A DNA stretch of 29,482 bases from Chlamydomonas sphaeroides (taxonomy: Eukaryota; Chlorophyta; Chlorophyceae; Chlamydomonadales; Chlamydomonadaceae), in assembly GCA_001662425.1 (NCBI GenBank), contig BDDC01000814.1, positions 9,206-38,687 of the forward strand, written 5' to 3'. Below, in pieces: positions 1 to 12,600 of the stretch. The position numbers and the translations under genes are program-made. The notes beneath the pieces are model-generated. The model was not told the origin of the DNA and searched no databases. It was given only the letters and a program-made list of their open reading frames with translations. The first letter of the stretch is position 1, and each line of letters starts with the position of its first letter.

Positions 1-88
1 TCGCCCCTGCCCGGCCCTCCCCCTCGCCCCTGCCCGGCCCTCCCCTCTCTTCCGCTCCCCTCTCTCCCCCTCCCCTCCCTCGCCCCAC
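1..88. repeat. Intron fragment with a 23-bp direct repeat
   Basis: This is the partial intron downstream of the last visible VIP1 exon; the donor, in transcript sense ATG|GTGGGGCGAGG, is at 88-81. Positions 1-23 and 24-45 are two near-identical copies of a C-rich 23-bp unit (TCGCCCCTGCCCGGCCCTCC followed by CCC). The remainder is a C/T-rich tract on the plus strand. No coding signal is seen. Confidence 0.7.
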
Positions 89-2045
89 CATGGCGCCCGG
101 GTAGTAGACCCACACGTTGTGGTCCTCCCCGCTGGCGGGCTTCTCCACAAAGGGCTTGAAGATGCGCTGCCCGTCCAGCTGGGGGGAGGGCGTGGAAGGG
201 GAGGCGAGGGAAGAGGAGAGGGGGCGGGCGGCGGCAGGGCTGGCTCGCAGGCCGCAAAGGGCGCCTGCAGCTACAGGCCGCCTCTCGCCAAGCCCCGCAG
301 CTCCCACGCTCTCCTCCCCCGCCCGACCCTGTCCCCCCGACCTCCCTTGTCCAGCCACCCCCTTCCCTCCCCTGCCCTCCCCTTCCCCCTGAATGGGCCG
401 CACCTCGACGTACTCGTCGGCCTCCACGAACCCTGGCGGCGACTCCCCCGGCGGCAGCCCCTCGCGGCTGACCACGATGTGCTGCGGCACCGGGATGCTG
501 TTGTCCTGCGGGTTAGAGGAGGATGCTAGCGTTTGGGGATACGGTGCGGGGCGTTGTGCGAGGCAGCCGGCGGCGTCAGGTGCAGGAAGCACGGTTAGCA
601 GCGCTCGGCACCTACGGCATAACACGCAGCAGCCGGGGCCTGCGCCGCCGCCGGTGTCCCCCTGTAGCCATTGCAGCCCTCGGCCACGCCTCCTTGCTTC
701 CCCATCTCCTCCCCATCTCCCCCTCCTCCCCTCCCCCTCCCCCTCCCTCCCTGGCCTCCCCTCCTTCCCCTCCGCCCCACCTGCAGCAGCCGATAAACCC
801 TCCGCCGGTCCAGCAGCACCTCCTGCGAGGCCAGGTCGTTGACGCAGAAGGGCCGCACGCGGACCACGTAGGCCTGCAGGCAGGGAGGGGGGATGCAGGT
901 AGGGGAGGGAGGGCAAGCGGAGGGAGGAGGGGTGAGGTGATGGAAGGGCAAGCGGAGGTCGGGTAAGGGGAGAGCAGGCGGACATCCAAATAATGGCGAG
1001 AGCGCAGCCGGTGTGGGTGGCGCAGTCAGGCGAGTCACGAGATGTGCATCCGCCACATCCCCATCATCCCCCGAGCCCCCCATCCCCCCCACACCGGGGC
1101 GCGCCCCGCCCACCTGCGCCTTGGCCAGCGGGAAGCCCTCCGAATACCAGGCCAGCAGGCAGTCCACCAGGGGCCAGCACTCGACCGGCTCCTCCAGCAG
1201 CACCTGGGCAGGGGCAGAGCAGCCAGGCAGCCGGAGGGGGCAGGGGCCCGGCAGGCGGACGGAGACTGGTCGTCCAGCGCCCTGAAGCGGCGTGGATGCA
1301 GCTGTAGCGGCAGCGCCCGCAGCTCTGCAACCCCCCGCTGTGCCAACACATGCCACGCCGGCCTTCCCCTCCCGCCCCCCCGCCGCCATGCCGCCGCACC
1401 CGCTCCTCGAAGGTCACCAGCTCAAACTCGTTGCAGGCCGTGATGCGGCTCAGGATCTGGAGAATGGGGGCGAAAGGCGGGTGCAGCGCAGCGGCAAGGC
1501 AGCGCGCGCAGTCGTGGTCGGCGGCCGCAGCGCACGGCGCAGGCTGGTCCGTCGGCAGGCAGCCGCAGCGGCGCCTCGCCAAGCCCCCCGGAGCCGCCGC
1601 AGCCCAGACCCCAACAATTGATTTGCAAAACACCCAGCCTTGGAGGCTCCTGCCGCACCTCCTTCATGGGCTTGGAGGCGGCCTTGTGAGCCATGGCACA
1701 TACCCCAAGGCGGATGCGCCCCGAGCCCCCAGGCCCCGACAACGCCTCGCCGCCGCCACCGCGAACGGAGCCGTTGAGCGCCGCGCCGCCGCTGCTACCA
1801 GAGCCATTTGGGGCTGCGTCGCCGCCGTCCGCGGCAGACGGGCCGAGCGCGAGCAGGCAGGGCAGGGCCTGTAGGGCGGCGGGGGTTGCCAGGAGAGGTG
1901 AACGGTTCGTTGGGGTTGGCGTTGGGTAACGGGGACGTGCAGCGCGGTGAATGGGCTGACGGGAATGAGGTCGCTGGCGCCAGCGGAGACGGCCCCGCGC
2001 GCACCGAGCTGCTGCGGGGGATGATGCCTTTGCCGCGAGCGGCAT
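89..2045 (-). CDS. VIP1: VIP1/PPIP5K diphosphoinositol polyphosphate kinase, N-terminal part (partial, cut by left edge)
   Basis: Enzymes of this family phosphorylate InsP6 or InsP7 to make inositol pyrophosphates, cytosolic signals in nutrient sensing. Six exons can be read on the minus strand: 2045-1659, 1456-1400, 1203-1114, 873-781, 505-404 and 178-89. All five internal introns are phase 0. The spliced peptide of about 273 residues shows family landmarks in order: RIRLGVCAMAHKAASKPMKE, EFELVTFEERVLLEEPVECW, DCLLAWYSEGFPLAKAQ, RPFCVNDLASQEVLLDRR, SIPVPQHIVVSRE, and the ATP-grasp signature IFKPFVEKPASGEDHNVWVY followed by YP. The rest of the kinase domain and the C-terminal phosphatase-like domain lie beyond position 1. 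The identification is strong, the start is not. In exon 1 the only upstream in-frame ATG is at 2045, and the first roughly 95 residues are low in complexity. An alternative is a 5' intron with its acceptor at 1869-1870 (CCCTACAG in transcript sense), which would put the start further upstream. Confidence 0.88.
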
Positions 2046-3194
2046 GCAGGCCGTTGCCAGCTGTCCCAGCGCCCGGCAAGCTGACGCGCCCTCCTGGCTC
2101 TGGCTGTTGCAACATCGGCAACGTGGTCGTCGTGAGCTGGGGCCGGAACTGCCGCTTCCTTGCGCGTCAAGCCAAGGAATGTCGCGAAAGCTTAATTGTG
2201 CGTTTTATCGGCAGCGCTACAGCAGAATGGGAATGCTGTTACCGCTCTGTAGCGAGCAATGTCACGCGGAATGTCGGCGTGGTCGTCGGACAATGCCCGC
2301 ATCGCACGCTGGGTCGCTGCCTCGGCCCATGGGTCACTTCATCAGCTCGAGCTCCTGCGCCAGCTCCTGTACCAGTTGCTGCGCTAGCGCCACAGCGCAG
2401 TCTGCTGCGGTCTGCACGCTAACCTTCGCGAGCGCCGCGAGCACCGACCAGGGCCCGAGGCCCCCCGGCCCATCACCAGGCCCGCGGGGACCACAAAAGC
2501 GGAAGTAGGGGAGTTCCCAGTGGCTGTACACGCCGGCTCTCTCTCTCTCTCTTGCGAACGACCGCAAGATCCCTGGCGTGCGCAACATGTGGTATGGCCT
2601 CTTGTTTCAAGGGGCTCTTGTCTTCCCCACCGTCCTTGGCACCAGACAGCTGAATGCCGTGGCATGCCAGGCGTTGCCACCGCCACTCAATGTAGCCGCG
2701 TACTGCCCTGCACAGGAGGCCCTGCATTTTTTACGATAGCACCATGATGGCCAGGTGCGGGTCGCTGCCTCAACGGTATGCAACAGAAACGAGGTTCTGC
2801 AGAGGTATTCGCAATAGTGCGCGTGCCTACAAGGTACACGGTGGAGTCGCTCGCTTTGTTGGCTCCCTTTTGCGTGTGTGCCGGGGGGGGGGAGCGCGCG
2901 GGGGCCGGGGGGGGAGGTCACCAGCCACCTATCAGGGTACGTGCCAGTCCCGCTGACCACCTCTATGCCGCACAGGCGACGACCCCGCGCCTACCTGCAG
3001 CTCGCTATATACATATGCATCTTCACGTTCCCCGACTTTGACGCTAAGTATGCTCGTGACCTCCGTTGCAATGACCACCGCCACAGCTCGCTAGAAATGA
3101 ATAACTGCACAAAATTCTGCTGGTAATTGAGATGCAATGTCGTCGCATGACCAGACCTTGGCGGAACTGCACTAAGGCCTAGGCCTGTGTCCGG
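2046..3194. other. Divergent intergenic region between VIP1 and the giant gene
   Basis: This stretch separates two genes transcribed away from each other, so it should hold both promoters and 5' UTRs. Visible features are a (CT)n tract at 2537-2552, G-runs at 2883-2916, and a TATA-like string at 3006-3015 facing the plus-strand gene. On the minus strand CGATAAAACG at 2210-2201 is a weak TATA-like candidate for VIP1. Part of the left end may be VIP1 5' UTR or a 5' exon. The base composition is less GC-biased here than in the genes. No convincing exon was found except a doubtful minus-strand open frame ending at 2334, described in the findings. Confidence 0.6.
3006..3015 (+). promoter_or_regulatory. 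TATA-like element upstream of the giant gene
   Basis: TATATACATA lies about 180 bp before the chosen ATG at 3195, in a locally AT-richer patch. With a start site about 30 bp downstream it would leave a 5' UTR of roughly 150 nt. This is a sequence match only; there is no transcript evidence. Confidence 0.35.
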
Positions 3195-3664
3195 ATGGCG
3201 CTAGTTCTCGCCATCATGCTGCTGGCAAGCGGCACCCAGGTAAAATGCGCTAGGGCTGAGCGGACGCAAAACACGGGCATTATGACTGACTTGACCAAAA
3301 TGCCTGCAGTTTGCTGGAGCTTCCAGCCGGCCGTGGTGTCTCGATGGCGTTGGTGTGTGAAGGGTCGAGGCGTAGCGGTCGGGAACGCTGACTACTAGTT
3401 GGGAGCGAGCCCGTGAAACAGGCTGGCACCGCGTCCACGCACCGTTGCGCTGCAAAGCGCATCCGGCCAGTCACATGGGGCTATCGCACTCTCGCGGGGC
3501 TTTACAGGTGTTGGAAACCCGTGACCTAGGTTCCGTACCCCTCCCGTCACGCCACCGAACCTCCCCGTTAACCCGCAGCCCTCTGCCGTGGCAAGAGCAT
3601 CGCCACGGAGCAGTACTTGCACACATTGACGCTGATGCCGGGAGCTAAGCCCCGCGAGGGGAAG
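3195..3664 (+). other. Giant gene exons 1-3: signal peptide and N-terminal segment
   Basis: Exon 1 is 3195-3239, exon 2 is 3310-3352, and exon 3 is 3579-3664. Exon 1 alone encodes MALVLAIMLLASGTQ, a short hydrophobic core typical of a secretory signal. Exon 2 (43 nt) adds a small Cys-containing stretch (FAGASSRPWCLDGV) and ends in phase 1, which is exactly what exon 3 needs to read LCRGKSIATEQYLHTLTLMP. Without exon 2, exon 3 hits a stop when read from exon 1, so the phase logic supports the mini-exon. This start was chosen because it gives a signal peptide; no other ATG nearby joins the Kelch frame as well. Confidence 0.62.
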
Positions 3665-6600
3665 GTGCGCTCTGCGCAAGCAGCAGGCCCACGCGCGGCC
3701 CTGCAACGCCCTGCGTGGCCCATCCCTCGCCCCGCCCGACCTCCGTGCTCGCTGCTCCCCTCGCCAGGTCTACATCGTGGGGGGCCAGCGCACTAGCTCC
3801 ATCTCCTCCTTCGTGTCTCTGGCCACCGTGCCAGCCATAGACCTGCACGACGGCACGCTCATGCCGCTGGAGCGCATCGCCTTCGGCAACGGCAACGCGG
3901 TGCGCCCGGGGGCGCGCGCAGGGTGCAGCACTGGAGTGCACAGCAAGCCGCCAGCGCCGCCTGGCGCGCAGTGCTCGCGGCCCGTGGCATGCGCCACCTG
4001 CCAAGCTCACCATGCTTTGCTGGCCATCTCAACACCTGTTGCCAACCCCGCCCGCTCCACTCGACCCACACGCCGTGGCTCGCAGTCCCGGCCGCAGCGC
4101 TCGGGCCACGCCACTGCCGCCCACAACGGCAGCCTGCTTGTGTTCGGGGGCCTGGTGGTGAACCGCACCGAAAGCAAGCTGCCGGTGGCCACCAACGAGC
4201 TGCTGTGGCTGGACCAGGGGGACGCATTCAGGCCGCCCACGGTGGGGAGCGAGGCGGGGAAGCGGTGCAGGGCGCGAAGAGCGCAGGGACGCGACGCGCG
4301 GGCGGGCAGGGATCCGTTGCATCGGGGGGCGGGGGCCGGTCCACAGACCGTAGCCAGGTGGCTGTGCGTTTGGAGCTGCCGTGCCGATGAAAGACAGGGA
4401 TGCGGCCGCAGGCTATGCCACCGCCTCACGCCGACCTCCCTTGCCCCTGCCCCCTGTGCCCTCCCACCCGCCATGCAGTGGCGTGTGCTGTTCAACCGCA
4501 CGCGTGACGTGCCGGACGTGCCCGCGCCCCGGCAGCGCGCCTCCATAGCCGTGGTCAACGACACGCTGTGGGTGTTCGGAGGCCTCGACAACACCTCGTG
4601 AGTGGCGACGACATGTCCACGGCGGCATGCAGCGGGGCCACTTGCGCAGCGCCGCGAGGCTACTTGCTCTTATTCCAGCAGGCCTCTCCTTCGTGCCGGG
4701 GGATTGCGGGGAAGCCCCCGCATGGCCGTGGCTAGTGCCGGTGCCGCCGCGAGCCTGCTGTGCTGTGGGCCGTCCCCAGGCGCCTGCTCGACGATACGTG
4801 GTCGTACAGCCTGAGCAATGGCACCTGGCGCCTGGAGGCACCGGTGCGCAGGGAGCGGGCGGCACGAGCGGGTGGACGGTGTGGGAGGGGCCGTCCAGCA
4901 GCCCATGTGGACCATGACAGCCATGGAGCACGAAACCCCGTGTGCGTTGTGATCCCGCCTCCCGTACTGGGCTTACTGGTTGTGTGTCGGCCGCGACAAC
5001 CGGCGCAGGGCTCCGGATCCGTGCCCCGAGACCCCGCGGCCACCGCCCGCGGGCTGCAGCGCGCATCCATGGCCGCAACACGCGACGGTAGCTTCCTGCT
5101 CCTGTACGGAGGCAGAAACACAGGTGGGACGGAGGAAGCACGAGGCGTATGCCGTACGGGCCGTACGGGCCTGCTGCGTTTGCTCGGCGGCGCACCCGGC
5201 TTGACGCGCGGTGCTGAGGCTCACACGCCAGCCTTCGCCTTTGCCCCGTCCTCCCCTCCTACAGCTTCATCGCCCCAGAACCGGCTGTGGCTGATGGACA
5301 CCGCCGCCCGAACCTGGTACCACGTGGGGCTCAACATGTCGGGGGTCGACCCGCGGCTGCCGCCGCCGCGCTCCAACCAGACCGCGCCCAACAACTCCGG
5401 CGCGCTGTGGCCGGGCAACGACACAGCCATTGCCATCGTGCCCGCCTCCGCGCCCGACTTTTGGGCCGCGTTCGCTGTTGACCGCAACACCACGGCAGCA
5501 TCCGCCAACGGCAGCGAGCTGGTCATCGTGACAACTGGGCCTTGGAAGCCGTGAGTGGGGTATGAAGGGGAGGGCAGCGCACCGGCGAGGAGGACATGTG
5601 TGACATCTTGCTGTGCAACCCTCCGCTCTTCTACCACCCTCAGTTCAAACACCAGCAAAGCCTCTGTCTACAAGATGTGGGTCACCGTGCACCGCTCCGC
5701 CACGGGCGGCCGCCTGCTGTCGCTGCTGCCCGCCATCGCGAGGGGCGAGCTGGACGCCATCCCCTTTGAGCGCTGGGCGCTCTTCGTGTCGCTGCCCGCC
5801 AAGGGCACGCCCATGCTGCCCGACAACACGTGAGCTCGCGCCGCCGCTGGGGGATGGGCCGCCGCCTCTGAGGCGCCCTGCGTGGCTCATGACGCTAGCG
5901 CCTGTCCCCGGGGGCCTGCTCCATCGGCCCCATGGGCTGACCTGTCTCATTCGGTGCGTGGCTCCACCCCGCAGGCTCATGGCGAGCATGAACTGGACCG
6001 CTACGTACCCGCTGTCCGAGCGGCGCGTGCCCTGGCTGGGAAACGCGGCCGTCGAACTTTCGGCCGACGGCCGGCGAGTGTACATCTCGGGCGGCCAGGA
6101 CGGCACCGGCAAGGTGCGCACGGTACCGCGCACGGGCCCGCTGCCAATACCGCATCCCATTCCCTCGCTGTGCACGACTCTCAGCGCCGCCCTAGCCTCT
6201 ACCTACCCCACACGAGGCGTATCGACGCCCGACGAGGCGTATCGACGCCCACAGTAGGCCGTCTGCACAGCCGTAGCGCAACACCCAACGCGAGGCTACC
6301 CGCGCCCGCTGCCGGATCCTCCAGGCCTCCTCCAAGCTGCTGGTGCTGGACCTGGTCCTGGGCGACGTCATAGACACCAGCTACCCGCTCAAGCCCGACA
6401 AGGGCGCCTCCACCAACGACCGAGCCTACCGCCTGGGCGCGCTGCTGCCCGCGCCGCGCCAGCCCATGCGCGCCGCCCCAACCCGCGGCTTGGACTCGTC
6501 CAACCTGACGTCCGGCGCCTGGTCCCCTGGCGGCGAGGACACTCGCGACGTGCTGCTGTTCACGGGTCTGGACGAGCTGCTGGATGACCGCGAGCCGCTG

Positions 6601-9600
6601 GTCACCGAGTGGGTGGTGCTGGACGCGAGCGCGCAGACGGTGAGGCAGGGGCAGCAGGGGCTGCGCGTGCGGACTGGGGCGGGATGGTTGAGTGCGGCGC
6701 GAGGACGGGCTCGCGACCTGCGCATTTGGCAGGGAAGGTCGCGAGGAGGAGCGCAATGGGAAGCGAACTGATGATTGTGCTTGGGCCGTGGCCCCGCCCG
6801 TCTGTGCCGAGCAGGAGCTCGCCGACTCGTGCTCAAGCCGCAACAAGCTGAACAACACGTGCAAGGTGCGACGGGTGGGCTGCCTCCCCCGTCAATCATC
6901 GTGCGCTTGTACGAACCCTGTTGATACACAAGGTGGGCTGCGCCCCTGGCAGCTAGGCAGATCCACGAAACCCCGACACCCCTCCGCCGCACACGCCGTT
7001 CTGCACCCTACGGCCCTCCGCAGGTCCTGCCCGTGCCCCGCGGCTCCAACGCGGTCAGCGACCTGCCAGGCGCCCGCGACGGCGCCGCCATGGCCGCCCT
7101 GCACCAGGTGCGAACCCGCGGCCAGCACCGCATGCTGACGCAGCGCGCGTGTGCTGGGCGTGCCTGCGCATGGCACGTGCTCGGCGCGCTGCTCGTCCAG
7201 CCCGGTGCGACGAGGCGCCAACCGCCACGCGCCACCTCGTGCCCCCCACGCACCCGCCGCCGGGCAGGTGTTCGAGGTGCGCAACCGGACTTTGGCGGCC
7301 AGGCGGGGCGCCCCGCTGGTGCTGCTGTACGGCGGCATGAGCCTGGTGGGCGACTCGCTGGAGGACAACGGCGGGGACCTGGGCGACGAGGGTGAGCGGC
7401 GGGGCGGCGCGCCACAGCACTGGGGCTGCAACTCGTGTGCGCATGGCGTGATCCCATTCCTGGCGGAGTCCCCCTCTACCCATTGTATGCACCCCTGGCG
7501 GAGTCCTGCGCTGCCTGGGCAGCCGCCGCTCTGCAGTGCGTCCTACAACGCTGAGCGCGCCGCGACGCGGGGGCCCCAACTCCAACTGCTGCTGCCGCCG
7601 CGCAGACATTGAGCTGAGCGATACGGAGGCTGCGGTGCGCGACGTGCTGGCGTCCTGCGACACGGGCGGCGAGCTTGGCGCCCAGGCGCTGGCCGAGATC
7701 GCCACCTGCGCGGGGGCCGTGGTGCCGTCCATGTGCGCCGACATGCTCTATAACAGCGGTGCGTCGGGGTGGGCCTGCGCCTTGGAGGGCGCGAGTTGTC
7801 GAGGACCTGGGGGCGCACGCGCTGGTGCTGGTGGCGGTCATGTGCTTGGCGGGCCTGCGCGCTGCGCCACTGGCAGATTTCCGGGCAGCAGCGCGGCCCG
7901 CAGCCCCACTGCATGGCCGGTAGAGCAGCGTCGTGGGCGGTAGAGCAGCGTCGTGGGTTGGAGTTTGGCCGCTCCGACCTCGGCCGCATGTGTTCCCGGC
8001 TGCTGAACCCCCGCTGCTGCGCCCCCGCCCTCGCCGCTTTCAGACTACTTTGATTACGATTACGGCTACGACTACGGTGAGTCATGGCTTGGGTCGGCTT
8101 GGGCCTGCGCATTCCCGGATTTAGACCCCGACTGGCGTGTAGTGGCTGGCGGCGGCTGCGCAGCTGTCCGGCAGCACTACCATCGCCTGACGCTTGGCGC
8201 CGCTGTGCCCTGCATGCCGCTGCCGCTGCCCAGACTACGACTACGATTACGGTAAAGCTCTACGGAAAGCGTATAGAGTCTGCTCTTTCTTATCCCGCGG
8301 GGTGCTGTAAAACCGAACTTGCTGGGCTGTCGTGACCTGACATTTGGGGCCTGGGCCGCGTGGGCCTGGGCCCTGGCGGGGAAGGGCCGCGCTTGCGTTG
8401 GCTGCATCGCCCTTCGCTCGCGCTGACCTGTCACACACATTGACGATGAACCCCTCCTCTCGCATTGCGCCTGTGGCGCAACCGCCCCTGCACGCATCAG
8501 ATTACGGTGAGCGGCTTGGCCGGCAGCGAGGGCCTTTGACAGCCCACAAAAGGAAGTCCAGCGGGGCGTGGAGTCTGGTGAACCAGGCATCTAGTACCGG
8601 TGCTGTGTGATTGGATCCACGCTGAAACCCCACCCATCGCGCCCATACGTGTCTGCCCATGCTGTCGTCCTTGATTGGCGAACACCTGGACCGCAGGTTC
8701 CTGTAAGCCTGCGGGGCCGCGTGCTCCGCAGTGCCTGCAGCCAGCGCATCCCACCTGGCTAACCGCCACCCCTGCCTCCCCCGTTTCGCATGGCTCCCTG
8801 GGCTGGCGCTTAGACTACGACTACGGTGAGGTGCTGTGCGCCGCAGCGTCAGGGCTCTTCGTGCCGTTGCGCTGTGGCTGCGTGATCCGGCCATCGCCCT
8901 GCGGCGGCCTACCTCCGGCGTTGCACGCCAGCCTCAACGCAGCACGCAAATCGTCATGCCCCCGCCCTGTGCTGTGTGATGTGCCTCTGCCCTGGCGCCC
9001 GCCGGCCCCAGACTACGGCAGCAACTGGCATTGCTACTACACGTGCGACTGGATCGGCGGCGAGCGGACAGACTATGGCGGCTATGGGTACACGCCGGGC
9101 ACTCCGCCGCCAGGCCTTCCGCCGCCCGACTACCCTGGGCCTGCCACTCCACCGCCGGACGCCCCTGGGCCTGCTACCCCACCGCCGGACGCCCCCGGGC
9201 CTGCTACCCCTCCGCCGGACGGCCCCGGGCCTGCCACCCCACCGCCGGACGCCCCTGGGCCTGCGACCCCACCGCCGGACGCCCCTGGGCCTGCAACCCC
9301 ACCGCCGGACGCCCCTGGGCCTGCCACTCCACCGCCGAACGCCCCCGGACCTGCCACTCCACCGCCGGACGCCCCTGGGCCTCCCACACCACCGCCGGAT
9401 ATGCCGCCACCGGATGTGCCGCCGCCCGACTTCCCAGCTGCCCACCGCCGGCGACTGATGGCTGCTGCGGACGAGATGCTCGGTATCCCTGCTGGCAGTG
9501 ATCACATCAAGGTGTGGGGCCGCCGGTGTGCGCCATCGTCATAGTTATGCCGGGGCCATTCATGTTATTTTCCGCAATGCAGCTTCCGACAGCCACGGTG

Positions 9601-12600
9601 TGCTTTAGACACAGACCGGCGATCGATGTGACATGCCCGGCATGCAAAGCCCACACGCATGCCAGTCACTACCCCTGCTCGGGTGTCGGCCAGGCGCCCA
9701 CCCCACCCCACCCCACCCCACCCCGCCCCACCACGCGCCATGTCCTGTCCCCTTAGCATAGCGGGTTGGAGCCAGCGCGCTCACCATCCCTACACGCACA
9801 CCCTTCGCCCACCCCACCAGGCCCTTAAGGCGCCGCCCACTCAGCCGCCGCGCCGCAGCCGTGGCCAGGGACGTGGGGGCCGGGCCGGCCGCAAGCTGCA
9901 GTCTGGGATGATGAGGAACAACACGACAGAGGCGGGTGCTAGAGCGGGTGGCAGCGGTGGCCGCCGGAAGCCCAGTGGCAGCGGCCGTGGTGCCAGTGGC
10001 AGTGGCGGTGGCCGCAAGCCCAATGGCGGCAAGCGCCGGCAGGGTGGCGGCAGCGCGGGTGGACGCGGCCGGCGGTCCGGCAGCGGCCCGACCATGCGCA
10101 GCCCCGGCGGTGACCAGGGCAGCAGCAGCAGCCGGCGCAGCGCTCGTGAGCAGCGCGACCCGGCCGCCGAGCGACGCGAGGCGCGGCGCCGCGCACGCGC
10201 GCTGCGCGAGGGAGCGCCCGTGGAGGCCGCAAAGAGCACGGTAGTGGGTCGGGCGCAGGCGCGGGATGCTCGCTGATCGCCGTGCTAGCTGAGAGCAGTG
10301 GCATGGGCCGCAGCCTCTGTTGCAAGGCGGCCAGCTGGGGTGGAAGGTACGGCAGCGAGTGCCGTATTGAGTAGCGCCGCCCTTGTGCCCTTCCTCTCGC
10401 GCAGGGCGCTGGCCGCGGCCCTGCCTCCCGGCGGCGCTCCAGTGAGGCCGTGGCCCAGGCCAGCGCCGCCAAGCACCGCCGCCGCCACCTGATCGGCACG
10501 GAGGACGTCGCGGAGCTGGGGGTCGGGGGCCTGGGGGGCGCCGCCGCGGGGGCCCCTGCGCTGGACGTGAGCGCGTGGGGCAACCGCGCCAGCCACGCGG
10601 CGGCGGCGGCCAAGGTCAAGGTCCTCAAGAGCGCCAAGGGGGCGCCCTTCACGAGGGCGCTTGACGTCGGCTCTGACAACTCCAGCAGCACGATAGGCGT
10701 GGACTCGCTACTACCCAAGGTGAGGAGGCCGCCGTGCGCGCGACGGATGGGGCCCGTGTGGGTTGGTGGCTGCTTGAGTGGTTAGGGCGACGCCGCGCGG
10801 TAGCGGCCAGCCAGCCAGCCAGCAGACAGCTGGGCAGCGGCTGTAGCAGCCCGCGTCCACTGTCGCTGCTGGCCGCATCTCGTACATGCAGGTGTACGGC
10901 ACTGCGTACGGCGTGCTGTGGCAGAGCGCGGACGACCTCCGCACGACGCCGCTCGTCGACACAAGCGTCAAGTACGCGTCCAGTGAGTGGCTCGGGCCGC
11001 GGAGTAGCAGCATAGAGCGCTTGCTGCGATACATGCACACCCATGGCAAGTCGCCCCGCTTTCCCCATCTGATCGCCGCCGCACCACGCCTTGCGCATGC
11101 TGCCACCGCAGAGGACGGCGCGTCCTCCGCCGTGATGCCAGGGCCTGCGTTCTACTTTGACCAGCTGGTCAACGTCAACGGCTCCCTGGAGCACGCGCCG
11201 GGTGCGCTGGGTGGCTGGCGGCTAGCTGGGCGAGGCTGGGGCGCAGCGACACCGGTAGCCGTGCAGCAAGCCGCGCATGCCGGGCCCCTGCTGCGGTGCA
11301 GCCGGTGTCTGTTGCTTGACGCGCCTGGCCAGCTGTGCCCCACTCACTGCTTCCTCCGCGCACCCAACGCAGGCGAGCGCGCCGCCTCGACTCTAGCCAC
11401 CCTGCCCTGGGCCACCGCCACCAACGCGGACGCCATCCTATTCGGTGCGCTCCTTCGGCGCCGTCGCTCGGGTGCTGTAAATCGTCCGCCACGCAAGCCT
11501 CCACTGTGTGCAAAAGCCCGCTTCTCGCTCCTCACCCCTCCTCCCCACGGCCCGCCTCCCTGGCCACTCAGGCGGCCTCACCTCCGTCAACAAGTCTGCG
11601 GGCAACGGCGGGCTGGGCATGCCGCTGCTCACCAACGACGTCTACTACCTGCAGTACCTGCCCGCGCAGCCGCAGGGCGAACCCACCGAGCTGCCGCCGC
11701 CGCGCTTCCCCGTCTGCCCGGCCGCCTTCTCCGACGCCTGCAAGGTGCGCACCAGCCGCACCCCACCCACCCCGTGGCCACCACGGGCCTTTCGCCACAC
11801 CCCAAGCATCCAGAGGCCAAGCTCGCGCCCACCTTAATCTGCGACATCCCGTATCTTGCCTGCCCACCCCCATGCCACCAGTCCGTGGCGGTCTTCCAGC
11901 AGAGCGTCGCGACGGGCCAGGCGGCGGCCCCGCAGCCGCCGGCGGCGGCGCAATCGGCGGCGGTGTACTCGGCGACCTACGAGTGGTGCCCTCCCGAGCT
12001 CAAGGACAAGCCCCGGGGCAGCGGCGGCATCTTCCAGCTGCGGGTGCGAGCCCGCATGGGGCCCCGCCGCTGCCGCTGCATCTGCGCGCATCTGCATATG
12101 CTGCTGGGAGCCCCAGGCCCTGAGCCCGGACCCCGTGTACGGCTGCCGTACAGGTGTACCGCAGCGCCAACAAGCAGTACTCGAAGTGGATGTACATGGC
12201 GTTCTCGCCCATGCGCTCCGCCAAGGTCATCTACCCGTACCTGTGGAGTGAGTCGGGCGCGCCCGGCAGGCTCGGGCCGTGCCACGCCGCACACCGGCAC
12301 GCAGCACAACACAACCCGCACGCCCCAACCCCACCCCAACCCCGGCCGCAGCCCGGGAGATGCTCAAGAGCCCCTGCTGCCCCGCCAACATCACCAGCAA
12401 CAGCACGCAGCCCGGCACCGGCAATGGCACCAGGTGGTCGTGGCCGCTCGCCAGCACCACCTACGCCAACGCCACGCCGCCCATTGAAATCCTCAACGAC
12501 AGCAAGGTTGACTGGGAGGACGTCTACTGGTTCACCCTGCCCAACGGTGAGGCCGGGGTCGGATGGCCCGGGCCCGCTGCCCAGCCCTTCTCCTGATGGC

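Noticed and set aside
9130..9387. Minus-strand frame encoding Gly-rich GPGASGGGVA repeats
   Set aside because: It is the antisense of the 30-bp repeat that encodes TPPPDAPGPA. It has no flanking start or splice context of its own, and the plus strand is in frame with both neighbouring exons.
10886..12487. Long single open frame of 533 codons on the plus strand
   Set aside because: It follows exon 24 only briefly and then reads through introns and other exons in the wrong frame. The peptide becomes Arg/Pro/Ala noise, while the spliced model gives Kelch and Cys motifs.
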